Shown here in pieces: positions 8,189 through 15,198 of a stretch of DNA of 64,000 nt (positions are counted from its first letter, which is position 1; every line of letters begins with the position of its first letter). A program made the position numbers and the translations under genes. The stretch is from an uncultured Christensenella sp. (lineage in GTDB: Bacteria > Bacillota > Clostridia > Christensenellales > UBA1242). Where the stretch lies: positions 1-64,000 of the forward strand of contig CAJJUK010000002.1 of assembly GCA_905195085.1 (NCBI GenBank), written 5' to 3'. The notes under the pieces were generated by a model that ran no database searches, was not told the DNA's origin, and saw only the letters and a program-made list of their open reading frames with translations.

Positions 8189-8610
8189 GCAAGTTCCTTT
8201 AAAACTTCTTGAACAAGACGCATATCAACCTTTCCATTATAGTTTGCCTTAAAATGTTTCATAACTGTTGGAATAGTCTTGTCGTCAAGTTTCAAGATAA
8301 TTTCTTTAATTTCTTCTTTTGTCAACATTTTTGGCAAATATCCTGAAGCAATTTCAATTTGTCTTTCAATTGACTGCGCTTCTTGTGTGTTGCCAACTTT
8401 AGCATAGTTTTCTTTTTCTTCATTAAGTTCTTTAATAACTTTTTGAATGATGTTTGAAACGTCAGCATCTGCAAGTGGCTTTTCTCTGTCTCCTTTTGCA
8501 ATCTTTTCAAGCAAGATTTTGTTCATAAGAACACTATAGAATGCTCTTGCCACAGTATCCTTATTTTTCATAGCTTCAATATTTGCTTTTTTAATCTGTT
8601 CTTCAATCAT
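8185..8610 (-). CDS. yqeY: GatB/YqeY domain protein
   Basis: A 141-residue protein covering the whole YqeY family, which is related to the tail domain of the GatB subunit of the tRNA amidotransferase. Typical segments are seen: the N-terminal helix with MKNKDTVARAFYSVLMNKIL, the basic/acidic helix NEEKENYAKVGNTQEA, the YLPKMLTKEEIKEII motif and the final GKVDMRLVQEVLKEL. In other genomes yqeY often lies near rpsU, but rpsU is not here. It is probably a tRNA-interacting cytoplasmic protein, though the molecular role in the family is not settled. It is first of a two-gene unit with the phosphoesterase. Confidence 0.92.
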   Translation of the reverse strand: MIEEQIKKANIEAMKNKDTVARAFYSVLMNKILLEKIAKGDREKPLADADVSNIIQKVIKELNEEKENYAKVGNTQEAQSIERQIEIASGYLPKMLTKEEIKEIILKLDDKTIPTVMKHFKANYNGKVDMRLVQEVLKELA

Positions 8611-8633
8611 AAAATTTTCTCCTTTATGGATAA

Positions 8634-8663
8634 ATTATATAACTTTTTCACTTTTAAAGGCAA
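8634..8663 (-). promoter_or_regulatory. promoter of the yqeY-phosphoesterase unit
   Basis: On the minus strand TTGCCT (8663-8658), an 18-nt spacer and a perfect TATAAT (8639-8634), 23 nt before the yqeY start. Confidence 0.5.
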
Positions 8664-8701
8664 CTAATTAACCATCAACCCAAAATTTTTTATGTTTTTA
8701 A

Positions 8702-8730
8702 TTGACAAAAAAAGTATGGTTGTGTATAAT
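8702..8730 (+). promoter_or_regulatory. consensus promoter of tRNA-Met
   Basis: Perfect TTGACA (8702-8707), 17-nt spacer and perfect TATAAT (8725-8730), with the tRNA starting 25 nt later. This is the strongest sigma-A-type promoter in the window. Confidence 0.85.
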
Positions 8731-8755
8731 AAGCGTGTTTTAACAACAAAGATAT

Positions 8756-8832
8756 GGTGATATAGCTCAGCTGGCTAGAGCGTACGGTTCATACCCGTAA
8801 GGTCGGTGGTTCGATCCCACCTATCACCACCA
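8756..8832 (+). tRNA. tRNA-Met (anticodon CAU), prophage integration target
   Basis: A 77-nt cloverleaf: acceptor GGTGATA / TATCACC, discriminator A, encoded CCA at 8830-8832, D arm AGCTCAGCTGGCTAGAGC, anticodon stem TACGG / CCGTA around loop TTCATAC with CAT, and T loop TTCGATC. The first base pair G-C and the sequence fit an elongator-type Met tRNA, though lysidine-modified tRNA-Ile also carries CAT and cannot be excluded. The 3' half from 8810 is repeated at 18414, which marks it as the attachment site of the 9.6-kb element. The gene itself is intact. Confidence 0.93.
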
Positions 8833-8854
8833 AACATTAAAATCACTACACAAC
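8810..8854 (+). repeat. attL, 45-bp direct repeat
   Basis: Identical to 18414-18458. It starts at TTCGATCCC in the T arm of tRNA-Met, runs through the CCA end and continues 22 nt beyond it. The base before the repeat differs (G at 8809, T at 18413), which fixes the left edge; the right edge is at C8854/C18458. Confidence 0.93.
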
Positions 8855-8899
8855 ACATAATAACACAAATATAGCAATTTTACAAACAAAGAAAATTAT

Positions 8900-8925
8900 A
8901 ATTTGACACCAATTTTGACACCAAT
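8900..8925 (+). repeat. left copy of 26-bp tandem motif repeat (candidate integrase arm site)
   Basis: Two tandem copies of TTTGACACCAA, 12 bp apart, lie 45 bp inside attL. The same 26 bp occurs at 18288-18313 inside the right end. Paired short repeats near both att sites are typical of arm-type sites bound by the N-terminal domain of tyrosine integrases. The function is inferred. Confidence 0.6.
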
Positions 8926-8950
8926 ATTTTGAAGATTTTGTATTAAAAAA

Positions 8951-8972
8951 AAGGCTAGGATTTCCTAGTCTT
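8951..8972. terminator. bidirectional terminator at the left end of the prophage
   Basis: A near-perfect inverted repeat AAGGCTAGGA (8951-8960) / TCCTAGTCTT (8963-8972), with A-run before and T-run after. It ends the minus-strand rep transcript and would also stop transcription from tRNA-Met, which has lost its own terminator to the insertion. Confidence 0.8.
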
Positions 8973-8974
8973 TT

Positions 8975-10021
8975 TTATATATTTTTAAAAATTCTATAAA
9001 CAACCATTCTTTCCGTTTCTTTGTAAGGAACAGCAAATAAACTATTTACAAGTTCTTTCTTCTCTTCTTCAGAGAAGTTTGCCAATTCTTTATCTTTAAA
9101 ATTAAGATTATATGTATGCAAATAAGTATTTTCATTGTAATCAAAATTGCTAGAATCTTTATGCAAATATTTAGTCATATAATTAACAAGTTTTAATCTA
9201 TTATTATCTTTTAATTTAACAACGGTCGTAAAACCGACGTTTGTTAATTTTTTCATAAAATTAAAAATTGGATCACCAAATTTTGTATAAAGGAAATCAC
9301 CATAATTCTCTGATTGCTTATCATTATTTCGAGCAGGGCAAAGATATTCACTTATATCAGCATTACCGATAAAACCATGAAAGTGCATACCATGATTACC
9401 TGTAGGAGTGTCTTCTGGAACAAGCAAAATTTTGATATCAGAATATTTATATTGCAACTGTTGTCTGAATTTTTGCCACTGATACTTTACAACTTCATCA
9501 GAAAGTTTCTTATTCTTTCCATGTTTAAAAGTAACAGTAACAAAATAATCCCATTTATTACAAAGAACATAACCAAACAAATTATCTAAAGCACGTTTCC
9601 GAGAATTAGTTAAACAATTCAACAAATTTTCTATCTTAACAGAGTCATTTTTTGGAGAAAGAGAACCATTTTCATTTCTGATCCATTTACGACTTCTATC
9701 AACATCATCTGAAACAACCTGACCTTTATTAACACGAAAATTTGACTTATAAAAACAAAGTTCCGTAAAATCTTCAAACTTATTTATTACAGTATTCGCT
9801 GTATTCTTTTTATACCACTCTAAAGCATAAGGACAATTTGAAAAATTAGAACAATGTTTAAACAAACAATGACGAATACATTTCTCACATTCAAGTTTTC
9901 GATTTTGTGAATATTCATATTGAGCAAATCGAGAATGTAATTTTAAAAATTTCTCTTCATTACTATCAAAAGGAGTAATTACATTTTCAAGAAGTGTCAA
10001 ATCTTCTTTATTTTCATACAT
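8975..10021 (-). CDS. rolling-circle replication initiator (HUH endonuclease) of the prophage
   Basis: A 348-residue protein starting at ATG 10021 after AGGAGG. Three motifs of rolling-circle Rep proteins are in order: motif 1 YFVTVTF (about 158-164), motif 2 MHFHGFIG with the metal-binding His-x-His (about 210), and motif 3 VNYMTKYLHKD with the catalytic Tyr candidates (about 280). An N-terminal cluster, Cys45, Cys48, Cys52, Cys57 and Cys63, looks like a zinc site and is extra to the core fold. Such enzymes nick the double-strand origin to start single-stranded phage DNA synthesis. The candidate origin lies immediately upstream (10022-10357). The family is clear; placement with inovirus rather than plasmid Reps rests on context. 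Confidence 0.88.
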   Translation of the reverse strand: MYENKEDLTLLENVITPFDSNEEKFLKLHSRFAQYEYSQNRKLECEKCIRHCLFKHCSNFSNCPYALEWYKKNTANTVINKFEDFTELCFYKSNFRVNKGQVVSDDVDRSRKWIRNENGSLSPKNDSVKIENLLNCLTNSRKRALDNLFGYVLCNKWDYFVTVTFKHGKNKKLSDEVVKYQWQKFRQQLQYKYSDIKILLVPEDTPTGNHGMHFHGFIGNADISEYLCPARNNDKQSENYGDFLYTKFGDPIFNFMKKLTNVGFTTVVKLKDNNRLKLVNYMTKYLHKDSSNFDYNENTYLHTYNLNFKDKELANFSEEEKKELVNSLFAVPYKETERMVVYRIFKNI

Positions 10022-10065
10022 AAACCCTCCTTTTATTTATATTTTCAATTTTTAAATTCTTTATA

Positions 10066-10097
10066 TGTGTTGCCATTATCTAGTAAATGGCAACACA
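10066..10097. repeat. 12-bp perfect hairpin, candidate nick site or packaging hairpin
   Basis: TGTGTTGCCATT (10066-10077) pairs without mismatch with AATGGCAACACA (10086-10097), leaving the 8-nt loop ATCTAGTA. It lies 45 bp upstream of the rep start. Rep nicking sites are commonly presented in such loops. Confidence 0.75.
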
Positions 10098-10100
10098 TTC

Positions 10101-10144
10101 ATGCATGCCGGCTCAACCGAAAGGTTGAGAGCCGGGCATTGCAT
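10101..10144. repeat. long GC-rich hairpin with GAAA tetraloop
   Basis: CTCAACC (10112-10118), loop GAAA (10119-10122) and GGTTGAG (10123-10129) form the tip. The stem continues through ATGCC-GGC against GCCGGGCAT and ATGCA-type ends with two small bulges, spanning 44 nt. Confidence 0.75.
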
Positions 10145-10357
10145 GATTTCTAAGGAAGCATGGAAAACTCAAAGAGTTTCCCACACTTTTTGTTTTGCAA
10201 GGCAACCATGGAAAAGTGGAAAGCGTCAAGCAAGCCAGCAAAACGACTTTTCCACTTTACCACAGTTGCTGGAAATGTGGACAGCACCGACAAGAAAGCA
10301 AGTCAGTTTGCCCACATTACCACAAAACGATTACTACTGCATAAAAAATGTGAAAGC

Positions 10358-11188
10358 CTAGCGAGATAGCGGATTGGATTTTATAAAATCATCAATCGCC
10401 TTCTCGCTATAATCCATTTTCGTATGCTCTTTAAATTTATACGCAACAAGGTCTTTTAGAAAATATGGCGAACTAGAGAACGAATCGTATCTATTAAACA
10501 CTTCCGGAGTAAATACGAGTTCTCTTTTTTGAATAATATCAAGTTTGATATTAACACCTATAGAAGCAAGTTCTTTTACAAAGTCATTTAATTGATTTTG
10601 CAAATCATAAAAATGCCACTTCTGTTTTTTCCAAAAAATAAACTTTCGTTTAGTTCCTGAATTATAAACAAACCAAATGTTTGTAAACAAGTCACGAAGT
10701 TTCTTATCAAAATTGCCTTTTAACTGCATATCACAAATAATTGTATAATTCATGTGCCTAAATCGTTTGGCAAATTCAATAAGGCCACGAGCAAGATTAC
10801 GCCAATCTCGACTATCTGCCTCACTGTCTGCCTCCTGGATAAAGAATATTGAACCTTTTGGAAAATAATTCAGTTTTTCTTTATCTGGAATTGACAAATC
10901 TTCCAAATGAACCAAGTGAGTATGAATATCTCTCTTCTTATCAAGCAAAATATCTACATTTGAAAAATAAAGATGTGTTTTAATTAAGGGAATTTTATGC
11001 ACTCGATTTTGATTGATTTCGGATATAAAAACATTTGCAATTTTTGTTCTTAATTTTCGATGATATTTATAATCTAACAAAAACACTGTCGTTGCACAGG
11101 AAGTTTTTCCAACTCCCTGTGGCCCGACAATGTCAACAAACTTATTGAATAAAGGCTCTTTCTTGATGTTCCATTTCTTCTTTTGCAT
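10358..11188 (-). CDS. Zot-like morphogenesis ATPase (inovirus pI family)
   Basis: A 276-residue P-loop protein. Walker A is GPQGVGKT (22-29) and the Walker B strand is GSIFFIQEAD (about 105-114). The Zot-type block that follows (RDWRNLARG, FAKRFRHMNYTIICDMQLKG, DKKLRDLFTNIWFVYN) matches the zonular-occludens-toxin domain used by filamentous phages to drive assembly and extrusion at the membrane. Unlike classical pI it shows no obvious C-terminal membrane helix, so membrane contact may be through a partner. It overlaps the upstream gene by 47 bp. The name Zot refers to the family; toxin activity is not implied. Confidence 0.85.
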   Translation of the reverse strand: MQKKKWNIKKEPLFNKFVDIVGPQGVGKTSCATTVFLLDYKYHRKLRTKIANVFISEINQNRVHKIPLIKTHLYFSNVDILLDKKRDIHTHLVHLEDLSIPDKEKLNYFPKGSIFFIQEADSEADSRDWRNLARGLIEFAKRFRHMNYTIICDMQLKGNFDKKLRDLFTNIWFVYNSGTKRKFIFWKKQKWHFYDLQNQLNDFVKELASIGVNIKLDIIQKRELVFTPEVFNRYDSFSSSPYFLKDLVAYKFKEHTKMDYSEKAIDDFIKSNPLSR

Positions 11189-11387
11189 TTATAACATCAA
11201 CTTCCTTTTTCACTTTTTTAAGAACTCGAATTGCGGAATTTACACCTGCAATATATCCTTTTTCAAGTTTACGACGCATTCTCTTACCCTTGAAATCAAA
11301 AATAGTTCTTTCTTTAAAACTTCTTTGACTTTTGACTTTTTCAAGTGCGCTAAGCGCCTTAAAATAATAAATTTCAAATTCATTCAT
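11142..11387 (-). CDS. small basic prophage protein, unknown
   Basis: An 81-residue protein starting at ATG 11387 behind GAGGTG, immediately after the stop of the upstream gene. An in-frame upstream extension exists but lacks a ribosome site. It is strongly basic (EKVKSQRSFKERTIF, KGKRMRRKLEKGYIAG) with a likely amphipathic helix at the end. No family is recognised. Its position just upstream of, and overlapping, the Zot-like gene suggests a role in assembly or DNA binding. Confidence 0.65.
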   Translation of the reverse strand: MNEFEIYYFKALSALEKVKSQRSFKERTIFDFKGKRMRRKLEKGYIAGVNSAIRVLKKVKKEVDVINAKEEMEHQERAFIQ

Positions 11388-11388
11388 T

Positions 11389-12573
11389 TCACACCTCAAC
11401 TTTTGGAACATAACATTTAGCAGATGTAAAGCAAAGATAAGCCCAAGCATTAGAAGGATTTGAACCTACATAAATACCATCATCCTGGAGACTAATATAA
11501 TATGTACTACCATCAAGTCTCAAATAAGAGCCATCAAAAATAAATTCAATAGGTTCATCTACAGGTCCAAGAGAACCCTTTATCTCAATCTTAGCGGCAG
11601 ATTGAATAATGTCATTACAATCAGTAAAGTATGTCTTATCAAAACCCAAAAATTTTTCTCCCATTGACTCAGAATAAGAAATGTCAACCCATTCATAAGT
11701 TTCTTCAAAAATAGCATATAGAGTCATATCTTCTGTAATTGACATATTAAAAATGTCAACAACATCAATTTTATTAATTGACCAACCTATGAACTTGTGA
11801 AATTCTTTAGTTGGATTATCAAATTCTTCTAAAGTATTGTTTTTACTTACAACTTTTGTTGCAAATAAAGTTTCATCAACATAAAAATCAAGTTCAAAAG
11901 TCCCATTTTTTATATCTTCATAACCTTCCAAAAGTCCCTCAAGTCTTGTAATTTCATTTTGCAAGGTTAAAATCTGAGAATTTAAACCACTTATTGTTGT
12001 TTCATTCTCAGAGATTGTTGCAGTCAATGCTGATATCTCTTCTTCCAACTCTATTTTATCTGCAGCAAGTGTTTGAATAGTTTGTTCTTTTTCATTAACT
12101 GAAGCAGTCAAAGTTGAAACTTGAGTTTCTAAAGCACTCTTTTCTGATTGCAATTCTTCAATTTGTGCCAAGTTATTTTCTTTATCTTCAGACAATGTTT
12201 CAATCTGAGAATTTAACTCAGTTATTTGAGAATTTAAAGTTTCAATTTGACTTGTAAGTATTCTTTTTTCTGATGTCAAAGTTTCAATCTGACTATCTTT
12301 CTCAGATATTGAACTTTGCAAATTAAATATAGTTGTTTCATGTTGTTCATTCTCTGTAATCAAAATTGTCAATTGACCATTCAGCTCATCAATAACAACA
12401 TTTTTCTCACTTATCTGATCTATGTATTGCTGATACTTTTGTTCAACTTCTTCTTCTGTATAAAGGTTATCAATTTGCTTTTGCTGTTGTATATATTTTA
12501 TTCCAAAAACAACACCACAAATTGAGCCAACAGAAAGAAGAGAAACAAAAACTAATTTCAAAAACTTATTCAT
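11389..12573 (-). CDS. membrane-anchored coiled-coil protein with an InlB-type repeat (prophage minor coat/adsorption candidate)
   Basis: About 394 residues from ATG 12573, placed 6 nt after AGGTG. An N-terminal helix (LKLVFVSLLSVGSICGVVFGI) anchors it. Residues about 30-225 are a long heptad-type coiled coil built from near-repeats such as SQIETLNSQITELNSQIETL and QIEELQSEKSALE. The next 70 residues form one InlB B-type repeat (DFYVDETLFATKVVSKNN, then KFIGWSINK and ITEDMTLYAIFEE), followed by a C-terminal beta-rich domain. It lies between the Zot-like ATPase and another long anchored protein, where filamentous phages keep their tip and adsorption proteins, so a receptor-binding role is the likely inference. 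Confidence 0.72.
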   Translation of the reverse strand: MNKFLKLVFVSLLSVGSICGVVFGIKYIQQQKQIDNLYTEEEVEQKYQQYIDQISEKNVVIDELNGQLTILITENEQHETTIFNLQSSISEKDSQIETLTSEKRILTSQIETLNSQITELNSQIETLSEDKENNLAQIEELQSEKSALETQVSTLTASVNEKEQTIQTLAADKIELEEEISALTATISENETTISGLNSQILTLQNEITRLEGLLEGYEDIKNGTFELDFYVDETLFATKVVSKNNTLEEFDNPTKEFHKFIGWSINKIDVVDIFNMSITEDMTLYAIFEETYEWVDISYSESMGEKFLGFDKTYFTDCNDIIQSAAKIEIKGSLGPVDEPIEFIFDGSYLRLDGSTYYISLQDDGIYVGSNPSNAWAYLCFTSAKCYVPKVEV

Positions 12574-12582
12574 AAGCATCAC

Positions 12583-13563
12583 CTAGCATACAATATCTAA
12601 AATAGGAATATTATAAATAGATTGATCGTGATTAAACAAAGTCCAATAACACCAATCACCAGAACCATTTACTCCTACAAACAAATCTCTATATGTTGCG
12701 TCACTACAACCATTCCTATATTCCAAATTAGATAATAAATAATCATATGGTTCTTCTGTGTCAACCACTAAAAAATTTGTCCAATCAAAACGAGTCATAT
12801 CAACATAAGATGGTTTTCCATTATATTGTGACATAAGACCTTTCATTATGATTGTTATAGATTGAATAACACTATCCTTAAAATAAATTTTTTCACTATT
12901 AGAAGTAACAATGTGCCATGTCAAAGCATCTTTTACATAACCATCTTCACTTAACAATGCAGAAACAGAAGTTAAATCATCTGCCAATATATATGGGACT
13001 CTAATTGATACCGGAACATACATACCCATTTTCATTTTTGTATCAACAAAACCTTGATCTCCATAAGAAGCATAAGTATATTTTAAATTTAATTGTCCAT
13101 TAGTTTTCAATTCAAAACCAAAAACCACACTACCATCATACACTTCATTTAAAGATTCATTTGAAAAACTACCAATTTTGGTAGACAATTTTAAATAAAA
13201 AAATTCCGATTGTCCATTTTCAGACGCATATTTTTCAATTGTTAAAAAAGAACTCATTGCATGTTCAGTAAACCAAAATCCATCTAACAAACCAGTAAAA
13301 TTGGCATAATTATTATTTTCTGTAACAACGTTACCAATTCCATACTTTGTTGAAACAGATTTTAAATTAAAATTTATTGCATCATCATATTGTTCATCAT
13401 CACCAGGTGTAACAGATATAACCTTATCTGTATTATCTACAATATTATTGTAGTAATTGTTATTACTACCATTTTTTACATTTTGTGTTCCAATATAATA
13501 AGCGCCAAATATTGCACCTACTATAATAAGAAAACCAAAAACATAAGCCCAAATATTTTTCAT
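12583..13563 (-). CDS. membrane-anchored prophage protein (minor coat/adsorption candidate)
   Basis: A 326-residue protein starting at ATG 13563 after AAAGGAG. Residues about 4-24 (IWAYVFGFLIIVGAIFGAYY) are an N-terminal membrane anchor. The rest is an Asn/Asp/Tyr-rich beta-type ectodomain with no recognised family, ending in DWCYWTLF and a C-terminal Cys. The stop (TAG at 12585-12583) is 9 nt before the next start. Size, anchor and position in the operon suggest a virion tip or adsorption protein comparable in role to pIII, but nothing in the sequence proves this. Confidence 0.7.
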   Translation of the reverse strand: MKNIWAYVFGFLIIVGAIFGAYYIGTQNVKNGSNNNYYNNIVDNTDKVISVTPGDDEQYDDAINFNLKSVSTKYGIGNVVTENNNYANFTGLLDGFWFTEHAMSSFLTIEKYASENGQSEFFYLKLSTKIGSFSNESLNEVYDGSVVFGFELKTNGQLNLKYTYASYGDQGFVDTKMKMGMYVPVSIRVPYILADDLTSVSALLSEDGYVKDALTWHIVTSNSEKIYFKDSVIQSITIIMKGLMSQYNGKPSYVDMTRFDWTNFLVVDTEEPYDYLLSNLEYRNGCSDATYRDLFVGVNGSGDWCYWTLFNHDQSIYNIPILDIVC

Positions 13564-13576
13564 AATTTCACTCCTT

Positions 13577-13675
13577 TTAAATAATCAAATTTACAATCCA
13601 ATTTACAAGATAAACAAATCCTGTAATAACAGAGGGACATAAAACACAGAGAAGCACAAAAAATAAAAATCTCAT
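13577..13675 (-). CDS. 32-residue hydrophobic membrane peptide (prophage)
   Basis: A very short but convincing gene: ATG 13675 follows AAAGGAGTGG, and the stop is directly followed by the AAAGGAG of the next gene. The 32 residues read MRFLFFVLLCVLCPSV and then VITGFVYLVNWIVNLII with only one charged residue, so nearly the whole peptide can span a membrane. Filamentous phages carry tiny hydrophobic virion proteins of this size (pVII/pIX), making a minor coat role plausible. It is too short for length-based gene finders. Confidence 0.6.
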   Translation of the reverse strand: MRFLFFVLLCVLCPSVITGFVYLVNWIVNLII

Positions 13676-13732
13676 AACCACTCCTTTTAAAATAAGGCCG
13701 TCAAAATCCATTGACAGCCTTATTTACAAGAT

Positions 13733-13930
13733 CTATATTTTCAATAGATTCAAAACTATTTTCGAAGTTTCCACAACTTCTTCTGGTGGAGTTTCTTCTG
13801 CTGTTTCAAACCATGATTGAAACATCTCAACAATGTTCATTCCTTTAACAGATGCTGCAATCAAAAGTACAACTGCAACAAGCAAAATAAGTCCAATCAC
13901 TACCACCAAAGCAAATTGACCTTTTGTCAT
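13733..13930 (-). CDS. 65-residue single-span membrane protein (prophage; coat candidate)
   Basis: Starts at ATG 13930 behind GAGGTG-TAAA, just after the stop of the upstream gene. A short basic head (MTKGQ) leads into one strong membrane helix (FALVVVIGLILLVAVVLLIA), then an acidic tail (AEETPPEEVVE) and a hydrophobic end. Major coat proteins of inoviruses are of this size with one helix, but they normally have a basic DNA-facing tail, which is missing here. It is therefore a candidate coat or assembly protein and not a certain one. Confidence 0.65.
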   Translation of the reverse strand: MTKGQFALVVVIGLILLVAVVLLIAASVKGMNIVEMFQSWFETAEETPPEEVVETSKIVLNLLKI

Positions 13931-13938
13931 TTTACACC

Positions 13939-14247
13939 TCATTTTTTCTTTTCAATGCGTTCCAAATCAAAAAGTTTATAAAATTCTTTACCATTCGCTC
14001 CAACAGACATATCCATTTCAACAACAACTGGTTCTAATCTTCCACAAAGTGAAAAATCATAGATTCCACGATATGTTGATGGTTCAACATAAGGAGAAAT
14101 AACTTTGCCAGAAAGAGCATAATCTTTATCTTCATCAACAAGAAGAGTAATTGAAATACCTTTTTCTCCTGTTGGTTCTTTTGTCTGTTTGTCCTTTTTA
14201 TCATAAACTCTGCAAGTTACAATTTTTGCTTTAACATTAACTATCAT
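13939..14247 (-). CDS. possible single-stranded DNA-binding protein (prophage)
   Basis: A 102-residue soluble protein. The N-terminal strand pattern (MIVNVKAKIVTCRVYDKKDKQ), a central GISITLLVDE strand and the late YDFSLCGRLEPVVVEMDM block fit a small OB-fold-type beta protein. The C-terminus is basic (ERIEKKK). In inoviruses the pV ssDNA-binding protein lies in this part of the map, upstream of the coat genes. The assignment is by size, strand pattern and position only. Confidence 0.55.
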   Translation of the reverse strand: MIVNVKAKIVTCRVYDKKDKQTKEPTGEKGISITLLVDEDKDYALSGKVISPYVEPSTYRGIYDFSLCGRLEPVVVEMDMSVGANGKEFYKLFDLERIEKKK

Positions 14248-14273
14248 TTTAATTTACCATTTTAACCTTTTAA

Positions 14274-14588
14274 TTAAATTTTCTTTTTAAAAGAACTTAA
14301 ACTATTCTTTGCGTGCATGGATGCATTTCCATGTCTTACAGATTTATTCAGTTGTTTTGTATCAAGAAGACTTGTTGTCATATATGTGCCATCCTTAAAA
14401 TCAGAACGAACAGAAGTAACAACAGGTTTCCCTTTTATTGACTTTGTCGTATAATTTACTTTTATCTTATCTTTGGCAGACAACTTGACTTGTTTATCCC
14501 AAAAACGACTTGAAGTTCCCAACTTTTCTTGGTGAACCTTTACTTTTCCATTAGGATAAAATATCTTGCTTTCATATTTTGCTTTCAT
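14274..14588 (-). CDS. basic hypothetical prophage protein
   Basis: A 104-residue protein from ATG 14588, which follows AAAGGAAG; seven upstream in-frame codons have no such site. It is strongly basic along its whole length (MKAKYESKIFYPNGKVKVHQ, later KLSAKDKIKVNYTTKSIKGK), with no membrane helix and no recognised family. A nucleic-acid-binding role is possible from charge. Its start overlaps the promoter of the opposite-strand gene at 14649. Confidence 0.6.
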   Translation of the reverse strand: MKAKYESKIFYPNGKVKVHQEKLGTSSRFWDKQVKLSAKDKIKVNYTTKSIKGKPVVTSVRSDFKDGTYMTTSLLDTKQLNKSVRHGNASMHAKNSLSSFKKKI

Positions 14589-14602
14589 ATTACTTCCTTT
14601 AT

Positions 14603-14631
14603 TTGACACAATGTTATTTTTGATTTAATAT
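14603..14631 (+). promoter_or_regulatory. promoter of the plus-strand 80-residue gene
   Basis: Perfect TTGACA (14603-14608), 17-nt spacer and TAATAT (14626-14631), 18 nt before the start codon. It drives transcription against the surrounding minus-strand operon. Confidence 0.65.
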
Positions 14632-14648
14632 TATTAAGGAGGTTATGT

Positions 14649-14894
14649 ATGGAAACACCACAAGAATACATTAACAATCTAATTCAAATGTTTGATAAAG
14701 ACCCCGAAAACGAATATGTTGTCACAAATGGTGTTGGTTTAGAAAATTTTGATATTCAGGAACTTAAACACATCGCCTTTGACCAAGGGTATATTTTCAC
14801 TGAAGCAAAACATCTAAAAGAAACAAAAAACATAAAACATATCAAATTTTCAAAATGGGCTCAAAAAAATTGTTATGTATTACTTAAGATCTAA
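14649..14894 (+). CDS. opposite-strand small prophage protein, unknown (moron candidate)
   Basis: An 81-residue cytoplasmic protein with its own promoter (14603-14631), a perfect AAGGAGG ribosome site and its own terminator (14906-14928), set against the direction of the flanking operon. The sequence (METPQEYINNLIQMFDKDPE, then GVGLENFDIQELKHIAFDQG and a basic C-terminal half) has no recognised family. Self-contained reverse cassettes inside temperate phages are often expressed in the lysogen and benefit host or prophage, for example by exclusion of other phages. That role here is conjecture. Confidence 0.75.
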   Translation: METPQEYINNLIQMFDKDPENEYVVTNGVGLENFDIQELKHIAFDQGYIFTEAKHLKETKNIKHIKFSKWAQKNCYVLLKI

Positions 14895-14905
14895 GCCTCT
14901 TGATA

Positions 14906-14928
14906 AACTTCCGTAAGGAAGTTTTTTT
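14906..14928 (+). terminator. terminator of the plus-strand cassette
   Basis: Perfect 7-bp stem AACTTCC (14906-14912) / GGAAGTT (14917-14923) with loop GTAA and a following T7 run. Confidence 0.9.
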
Positions 14929-14933
14929 CATTC

Positions 14934-15146
14934 CTAAAACATGCTTCTAGGATTTGGATTTGAAACTCTATTAGTATAAGATTGAGCAGATTGAACGCCT
15001 TTAGCAAAGCTTATTGCAATTTTACTATTTGGATTTTTTCTACCAACACTTACACGGCCTGCTTCGTATGCCATTCTTTCAGTCTTAGAATATTTATTCT
15101 TTCTTCCATAGCTCTTTTTTCTATAACTTCTTCTATAAAATGCCAT
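14934..15146 (-). CDS. very basic 70-residue prophage protein
   Basis: Starts at ATG 15146 after GGAG-TAAAGC. The N-terminal 30 residues are packed with Arg, Lys and Tyr (MAFYRRSYRKKSYGRKNKYS), a composition typical of nucleic-acid-packaging arms of viral structural proteins. The rest is a short amphipathic helix and a Pro/Asn-rich tail. No family is recognised. It could neutralise or condense the phage DNA, or regulate it. Confidence 0.65.
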   Translation of the reverse strand: MAFYRRSYRKKSYGRKNKYSKTERMAYEAGRVSVGRKNPNSKIAISFAKGVQSAQSYTNRVSNPNPRSMF

Positions 15147-15198
15147 GCTTTACTCCTTTTTTTAATTTTTATTTTTTCTAGTAGTCGACTTTTACCTA

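Larger units (their letters stand above)
10022..10357. other. noncoding structured region: candidate replication origin / packaging signal
   Basis: Between the Zot-like gene and rep, 336 bp have no convincing gene and are visibly richer in G+C than the flanking genes. They hold a 12-bp perfect hairpin (10066-10097), a long hairpin with a GAAA tetraloop (10101-10144) and a GGAAAACTC / GAGTTTCC hairpin (about 10162-10182). They also hold an imperfect inverted repeat of CTTTTCCACTTT with AAAGTGGAAAG (10213-10258), and a repeated element CCACNTTACCACA (10252-10264 and 10312-10324). Inovirus intergenic regions carry the origin and packaging hairpin, so that role is the natural inference. Confidence 0.65.

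Noticed and set aside
10065..10369. Two overlapping plus-strand frames in the prophage noncoding region
   Set aside because: They run through hairpins and repeats, have no ribosome site and read as low-quality protein; better explained by structured origin DNA.
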